From Rhodanobacter sp. A1T4 (lineage in GTDB: Bacteria; Pseudomonadota; Gammaproteobacteria; Xanthomonadales; Rhodanobacteraceae): 64,000 nt of DNA. The notes below the pieces were generated by a model. That model saw only the letters and a list, made by a program, of their open reading frames with translations, did not search any database and was not told where the DNA came from. The DNA lies in NCBI RefSeq assembly GCF_014207185.1, contig NZ_JACHCP010000008.1:62001-126000 (forward strand). Direction: 5' to 3'. Below are positions 60,099 through 64,000 of the stretch, piece by piece (positions within the stretch are counted from its first letter, which is position 1; the number at the start of each line of letters is the position of its first letter). The translations under genes and the position numbers were made by a program.

Positions 60099-60707
60099 TC
60101 AGCGCAGAATGGTCTGCACGTAGGCGGTGGTTCCTTTTGGGCCATTGACGCGCACGGTCAGCCGAAAGGCCGCATAGGCGCCGTTGTCGAAGGGCGTCAG
60201 GTTGTCCGATGTCTGGTTGGACGAGGTGGCGCCAAGCAGCGAAGCGCCGGGCACGATGCAGGCCGTGACGGTGGCAGCACCGGATGTCGGGCACAGCCGC
60301 TCGACCACATAGGTCACGCTGTTGTCGGTGCTGTTGAGTGGCGTGACGCTACCGATGCTACCGCTGACTGCGTTCACCAACACGTTGGGCACGTCGCCGG
60401 CGGATCGCGCGGTGGCAGGTTGCGGCTCGGCGTAATAGCCGAGCGGGGCGTTATCCGCATCGCTGGTGGGTTGGGTAAAGGTGATCTTTTGCTGGGCGTC
60501 CACATAGGCGCGCTCCGCTTCCTGCAACACGCTCTGGCGGAAGGTGAGGCTGCCGGCGATGGTGTTGCTGGTGTCCACCGAGCGCATCAGCGCCATCGCG
60601 GCCAGCAACGACACCACCAGCACAATCAGTGCAATCAGGGTGGAGACCATGCCTTGTTGCCGATACCGGCGGCCATGGCGGATCGAATTCGTGATGGGAA
60701 TATTCAT
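60099..60707 (-). CDS. pilX: PilX minor pilin-like protein
   Basis: 202 residues from the ATG at 60707. The N-terminal RRYRQQG precedes the hydrophobic helix MVSTLIALIVLVVSLLAAMALMRSVD. There is no Glu at position 5 of the mature form, as is usual for PilX and its secretion counterpart GspK, which start the tip complex. The remainder is a pilin-like domain with two cysteines (LCPTSG and TACIVPG). It lies 5 bases after pilW and 59 bases before pilY1. Confidence 0.88.
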   Translation of the reverse strand: MNIPITNSIRHGRRYRQQGMVSTLIALIVLVVSLLAAMALMRSVDTSNTIAGSLTFRQSVLQEAERAYVDAQQKITFTQPTSDADNAPLGYYAEPQPATARSAGDVPNVLVNAVSGSIGSVTPLNSTDNSVTYVVERLCPTSGAATVTACIVPGASLLGATSSNQTSDNLTPFDNGAYAAFRLTVRVNGPKGTTAYVQTILR

Positions 60708-60712
60708 GTCGT

Positions 60713-61861
60713 TTAGTAGTGCATGGTGACGAGTGCGTTGCGGATCGGAATCGTGGTGTCGTAAACCTTGTAGCGATACTGCGTCTGCGTGGTCACGGTG
60801 TATTGCAACGACGACGACAGATCGGGAAACAGCGTCAGCGACGTGCCGCCGACGTAATCCGTGGAACGTTCCGACAATCGGCTTTGTGCGACTACGGCAA
60901 CGCGGATCGCCTGGATCTGCGACATAGCCGTTTGTGCCGCAGCCGTGCTCGCGGTGAGCGTGCCGATGTCCCAGGTGCCGGTGGGCTGTACCCATTGATC
61001 GATCTGGTTGGGATTGGTATCGCCAATATTGTGGATGCCGTACAGCGCCTTGAGCTGCACGATGCCATCGGCGATCGGCATGACGGTGGCGGCATTATTG
61101 TTGATCGGCCGCTGCAGCAGGTCGTACGACACCAATGAGTTGGTGCTGGGATCGACGCCGAACAGGGTGAAAGCGGGAGAGGGGCCCAGATCGAACAACT
61201 TGGTGGCCGTGATCAGGCCAGTCGGCGCACTGTTGGTCATATCCAGCGCGATGTTGGTACTGCTGACCTGCGCCGTCGGCGATGCGCTGGGGGTATGCAC
61301 CAATGCACAGGTGCCATTGGACAGCGTGCCTATAAGATAGTCGCCCGTCAGGATGCCCAGAGCATTACTGACCACCACGCTGCTTGCCGAGGGTGTGCTG
61401 CTGACGGTGATCTGGAAAACCTGCAACGCCGAGTTGCCGCTGACCGTACCGATGACATCCGCATTGCTGCCGCCGGCCGCAATCAACACCGGTACCAATC
61501 GTGCAGTCAGCGGCCAGCTGGAGGTGCTGAATGGAGCGGGCAGGGACGTGGCCGGCAAGGTTGGCGTCGTGCTGCTGCCCGTATAGCTATACGCACTGAC
61601 CGGGCAGCCCCATAGACTGTAGTTAAAGCCCTGCACGATGCCCGAACCGGCCGTACGCAATTGTCGCTCCATCGCATACAACGCATAGCTGCCGTTTTGC
61701 TGAGCATCGTTGCCGCTTGTCGTGGTGCGCTTATGGCCTTCGTAGACCGCGAAAGCCGACATGATCGCCAGGATGCAGATCATGCTCACCAACATGCCGA
61801 CCAACAGTTCGATCAACGAGAAACCCTGCTGTCTTAAGCGACGTAGTCGTAAGCGAAGCAT
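60713..61861 (-). CDS. pilW: PilW minor pilin
   Basis: 382 residues from the ATG at 61861, four bases after the pilV stop; an earlier ATG at 61894 overlaps pilV and has no ribosome binding site. The prepilin motif is RLRQQG before FSLIELLVGMLVSMICILAIMSAF, with Glu at +5. A long C-terminal domain, rich in Ser and Thr, contains QNGSYALYAMERQLRTAGSG, conserved in PilW. It is a tip-complex subunit with PilV, PilX and PilY1. Confidence 0.9.
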   Translation of the reverse strand: MLRLRLRRLRQQGFSLIELLVGMLVSMICILAIMSAFAVYEGHKRTTTSGNDAQQNGSYALYAMERQLRTAGSGIVQGFNYSLWGCPVSAYSYTGSSTTPTLPATSLPAPFSTSSWPLTARLVPVLIAAGGSNADVIGTVSGNSALQVFQITVSSTPSASSVVVSNALGILTGDYLIGTLSNGTCALVHTPSASPTAQVSSTNIALDMTNSAPTGLITATKLFDLGPSPAFTLFGVDPSTNSLVSYDLLQRPINNNAATVMPIADGIVQLKALYGIHNIGDTNPNQIDQWVQPTGTWDIGTLTASTAAAQTAMSQIQAIRVAVVAQSRLSERSTDYVGGTSLTLFPDLSSSLQYTVTTQTQYRYKVYDTTIPIRNALVTMHY

Positions 61862-61865
61862 GGGA

Positions 61866-62363
61866 TCAATAGCCAATGTCGGTAATGGATACATAGCTAT
61901 GCGGGTTGCTTTCACCGGGAGCCTGCCAGTTGATCGTGATCGTGACTTGGTATTGGGCATTGCTTGAATTGGTGATGGCCTGTTGGCTTACCTGGATGCT
62001 GGGAGGATTGGCCGGGACGCCGGGCAGGCAGCCCGTCACGTGCAATGTCGACGTGCAATCGATGCTGCTGAGCCAGGTCATATATTTGGTATCGCCTTTG
62101 CCGCCGCTGCCGACGTAATCAGTCAGCAGCTGACTGGGATCGCCATTGGCCCACATCTGCGCGATAAGCTGATCGGTCAGCATGGCTGCGTCGATGCGAT
62201 AGCCGGCGGCGCCGGTCATCTGCATCGCCGCCCCCTGCAATGCCACCAGTCCGACAATGCCGATCGAAAAGATCACGACCGCGACCAAGGCATCCAGCAG
62301 GACAAAGCCACGGCGTGTTGTGGCGGGCCGCGTGCGGCTCCATCGAGGGTCTACGTATTTCAT
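61866..62363 (-). CDS. pilV: PilV minor pilin with Asp in place of Glu5
   Basis: 165 residues from the ATG at 62363, overlapping the fimT stop by ATGA. The prepilin segment is TTRRG before FVLLDALVAVVIFSIGIVGLVALQGAAM, the PilV pattern. Position 5 of the mature form is Asp, not the usual Glu that helps subunits enter the growing filament. The change is conservative in charge but unusual. The soluble domain contains two cysteines (IDCTS and TGCLPG). The other prepilin features are normal, so the protein is probably functional. Confidence 0.88.
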   Translation of the reverse strand: MKYVDPRWSRTRPATTRRGFVLLDALVAVVIFSIGIVGLVALQGAAMQMTGAAGYRIDAAMLTDQLIAQMWANGDPSQLLTDYVGSGGKGDTKYMTWLSSIDCTSTLHVTGCLPGVPANPPSIQVSQQAITNSSNAQYQVTITINWQAPGESNPHSYVSITDIGY

Positions 62364-62977
62364 GGGCACCCCTGCGGGCTGTTAGCGCTTAGCGTGAAAG
62401 CGGGGTCGCACATGTTCACCATCCCGCCCACCGAGATGGTGGTGACGAGACGTCGGCTGGTCGCTTGCATTGACGCTTCGGCCGCGGTGACATCAATGCG
62501 CAGAATCGATGTATTGCCGTAGTCGGACGGGCGGCCCAGGGAGGTGAACGTGATGCCAGCCGGAATGCCGCCGCTGATGATTCCGCTATAGGCACTGGTG
62601 GCTACCTTGCTGGTGGCCGTCGTGGCGCCGACCTGCACGTTGCTGGCGCTGCCGGGCGAATTGACCGTCTGCAGCACCGTGCTCGAGGCACTGCTGCAAT
62701 CGGTGGCGGCAGCTGCGCTGGCTGCACTGGCAGGTAACGTGCAGACCTGCCAATTACTGCTGGAGATCAACTGAAAGCGCACGTCGGCGCCGCGCTGCGA
62801 TGCTTCGTTGCGGGCGAGCCGCAGCCCGTTTTGGATCGATTCGGTGACGCTGCGGATGCGCGTGTTGAGCATCCACTGCTGGAAGCTGGGAATGCCAAGC
62901 ATGACCAGGATGGCCGTGATCGTAATCACGATCATCAGCTCGATCAGGCTGACACCAGGCTGCCCGGATCGACTCAT
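62360..62977 (-). CDS. fimT: FimT/FimU (GspH-type) minor pilin
   Basis: 205 residues from the ATG at 62977. The prepilin motif is SRSGQPG before [27 protein letters not shown], with Glu at +5. It continues with the GspH/FimT signature [15 protein letters not shown]. Length is at the upper end for the family because of an Ala/Ser-rich stretch in the middle. Overlaps of four bases with pilE upstream and pilV downstream show translational coupling. It forms part of the minor pilin priming complex and may also bind DNA, as some FimT proteins do. Confidence 0.9.
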   Translation of the reverse strand: MSRSGQPGVSLIELMIVITITAILVMLGIPSFQQWMLNTRIRSVTESIQNGLRLARNEASQRGADVRFQLISSSNWQVCTLPASAASAAAATDCSSASSTVLQTVNSPGSASNVQVGATTATSKVATSAYSGIISGGIPAGITFTSLGRPSDYGNTSILRIDVTAAEASMQATSRRLVTTISVGGMVNMCDPAFTLSANSPQGCP

Positions 62978-63423
62978 TGGCACACACCCGGAGCGGTAAC
63001 CCAGCAAGTAGTAGTTGGGGTGGTGTACCAGCTGCCAGCGTAGGAGGTGCCGCGCGCATTGGCCTGGTTGATCGTGAACTGGAAATTGATGGTAGAGGGA
63101 GAAGATCCGCTGGCCGTGATGGTGTAGCCCGCCGAGGTCAAGGCACAGGTGTAGCTGAAATACTGCGATGTGGGCATGCTCGCGCCGCAGTTAGCCGAGT
63201 TACTCGTGCTCGGGTATTGCCGGTTGTCCTGGTAGTACTGTTCCATCAGGACACGCGTGGCACTCAGCCCGTTCTGCGCATCGGTAAGCTTGCTACGCGT
63301 GACGTAGTTGCTATAGATCGGCATGGCGATGGCGGCGAGGATCGCAATGATCGCCACCACGATCATCAGCTCGATCAACGTAAAACCTGCCGCATGCCTG
63401 CGATGCAAGCATCTGTCATTCAT
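62974..63423 (-). CDS. pilE: PilE-type minor pilin, first gene of the operon
   Basis: 149 residues from the ATG at 63423, with AGGGGC upstream. The prepilin peptidase site is RRHAAG before [28 protein letters not shown], with Glu at +5. The region [25 protein letters not shown] is the PilE signature, and cysteines in the C-terminal half ([24 protein letters not shown]) can form the disulfide loop. It is the first gene of the minor pilin operon, unlike the Pseudomonas order in which pilE comes last. Confidence 0.9.
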   Translation of the reverse strand: MNDRCLHRRHAAGFTLIELMIVVAIIAILAAIAMPIYSNYVTRSKLTDAQNGLSATRVLMEQYYQDNRQYPSTSNSANCGASMPTSQYFSYTCALTSAGYTITASGSSPSTINFQFTINQANARGTSYAGSWYTTPTTTCWVTAPGVCQ

Positions 63424-63886
63424 GGATTGCCCCTGTAACGATCGGGAGCCCGTGCGTGGCTCCAAAAGATTGCGTCATGTGCAATCCGCACCGAATTGAC
63501 ATCCATGTGGCCGTGTCTGCCTGTTATCAGACATTGCGATCAAATCATCGCGTTTTGCGGACAGGCCATCTATCGCCGCAAGGTGCCAGATGTTTGTCAA
63601 TTTAGGACGCCGCCGCCGCATTGCGACCTATTGCACGTGACGAAGAACACGTTGGCCCCAATAGACAGGCATATATGGGGATCAGCCGGAAACCCACATT
63701 CGAATCTCGGAGCACGGAGGCCGCAACGAAAGTCGCTTCGGCCAAGTCATCAAGTCCCAACCGAAGCGACTCGCCCTAACTGGCAAGCTTGCGTTCGAGC
63801 GTGGCGTTCTGGATATTCAGCACCCAGGCTGAGCCTGTATCTTGCATCGCTGAAATGGCAAGCCCTTCAGGCCTATGATTCACCGC
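63424..63886. other. Intergenic region upstream of the pilus operon
   Basis: 463 bases between pilE and the divergent winged-helix regulator. No gene is supported. It includes a perfect 11-bp inverted repeat (63731-63741 with 63761-63771) and should contain both promoters, which I could not place with confidence. Confidence 0.5.
63731..63771. repeat. 11-bp perfect inverted repeat
   Basis: AGTCGCTTCGG (63731-63741) and CCGAAGCGACT (63761-63771) pair fully around 19 bases. There is no T-run beside it. It may be a hairpin in a leader transcript or a binding site. Confidence 0.5.
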
Positions 63887-64000
63887 ATGGAAGCCAAGAT
63901 TTACAAGTTCGGCGATTTTTGCCTCAACCCTGTTGCCAGAGAGCTGAGCCGAGATGGCGAGCCGCTCTTTGTCCCTGCCAGTGCTTTCGATTGCCTGGTT
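63887..64000 (+). CDS. Winged-helix (OmpR/CadC-type) regulator, N-terminal fragment at window edge
   Basis: 38 codons from ATG 63887; another in-frame ATG lies at 63875. The sequence EAKIYKFGDFCLNPVARELS followed by RDGEPLFVPASAFDCLV is the first part of a trans-reg_C winged helix, close in pattern to the N-terminus of the STAND regulator at 42159. The rest lies outside the window, so the effector part is unknown. Confidence 0.75.
   Translation, partial: MEAKIYKFGDFCLNPVARELSRDGEPLFVPASAFDCLV

Noticed and set aside
63690-63720. Possible tRNA 3' half with TTCGAATC
   Set aside because: The T-loop-like word is not flanked by pairing stems, and no acceptor or anticodon arms can be drawn.
1-64000. 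CRISPR array or rRNA/tRNA genes
   Set aside because: No regularly spaced repeats and no conserved RNA gene sequences were found on reading both strands.

Overview
The window looks like chromosomal DNA of a plant- or soil-associated gammaproteobacterium, most probably Xanthomonadales and close to Rhodanobacteraceae (Dyella, Luteibacter, Rhodanobacter type). The reasons are the high GC content with wide antisense reading frames, Tat-exported glycosidases beside a TonB-dependent receptor, the style of the hydroxyproline operon, and a minor-pilin operon ending in pilY1. This placement is inference; no rRNA gene or other taxonomic marker is present.

Bases 1-9700 form a myo-inositol island. Genes iolD (cut by the window edge), a kinase-aldolase fusion iolC-iolJ, and a sugar ABC transporter (ATPase, permease, binding protein) lie on the minus strand. 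An RpiR-type regulator (IolR-like), inositol 2-dehydrogenase iolG and a second Gfo/Idh/MocA oxidoreductase lie on the plus strand. A GGAA-N6-TTCC palindrome sits on the -10 box of the regulator promoter, the operator form I recall for rhizobial IolR.

Bases 9700-31400 read as a locus for using plant hydroxyproline-rich glycoproteins. They hold a TonB receptor and GH35 galactosidase pair, a GH127 beta-L-arabinofuranosidase, a Tat-exported 789-residue putative glycosidase, an APC permease, an exported DUF885 metallopeptidase-like protein, an M24 Xaa-Pro peptidase, and a complete trans-4-hydroxy-L-proline to 2-oxoglutarate pathway. A divergent PAS-AraC regulator follows. Three transcription units (GH127, DUF885-permease, and the hydroxyproline operon) share an almost identical 18-bp palindromic site. 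This links removal of arabinose, peptide cleavage and hydroxyproline catabolism in one apparent regulon.

Bases 31500-36000 hold a serine beta-lactamase-like hydrolase and a Tat-exported phospholipase C, divergently arranged. Bases 36100-40020 form a tight minus-strand cassette of nine genes: a GH108 endolysin-like muramidase, three divergent DUF2589-type proteins, a 90-residue protein, a secreted protein and three small membrane proteins. No phage structural genes are present. This cassette is the best candidate for an undescribed system. It is followed by a NarL-type two-component pair and a wHTH-STAND ATPase-transmembrane-TPR protein with a small partner gene.

Bases 45850-52160 are a patchwork: an eroded IS3-family orfA, small membrane or hypothetical genes, an RMD1/DUF155 protein, a chemoreceptor, and a divergent HxlR regulator/GST pair in which both genes are broken. 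Bases 52160-55550 hold an AraC regulator convergent with a four-gene GTPase/roadblock module that resembles actinobacterial conservons. Bases 56000-63420 are the type IV minor pilin operon pilE-fimT-pilV-pilW-pilX-pilY1. The window ends inside a winged-helix regulator gene.
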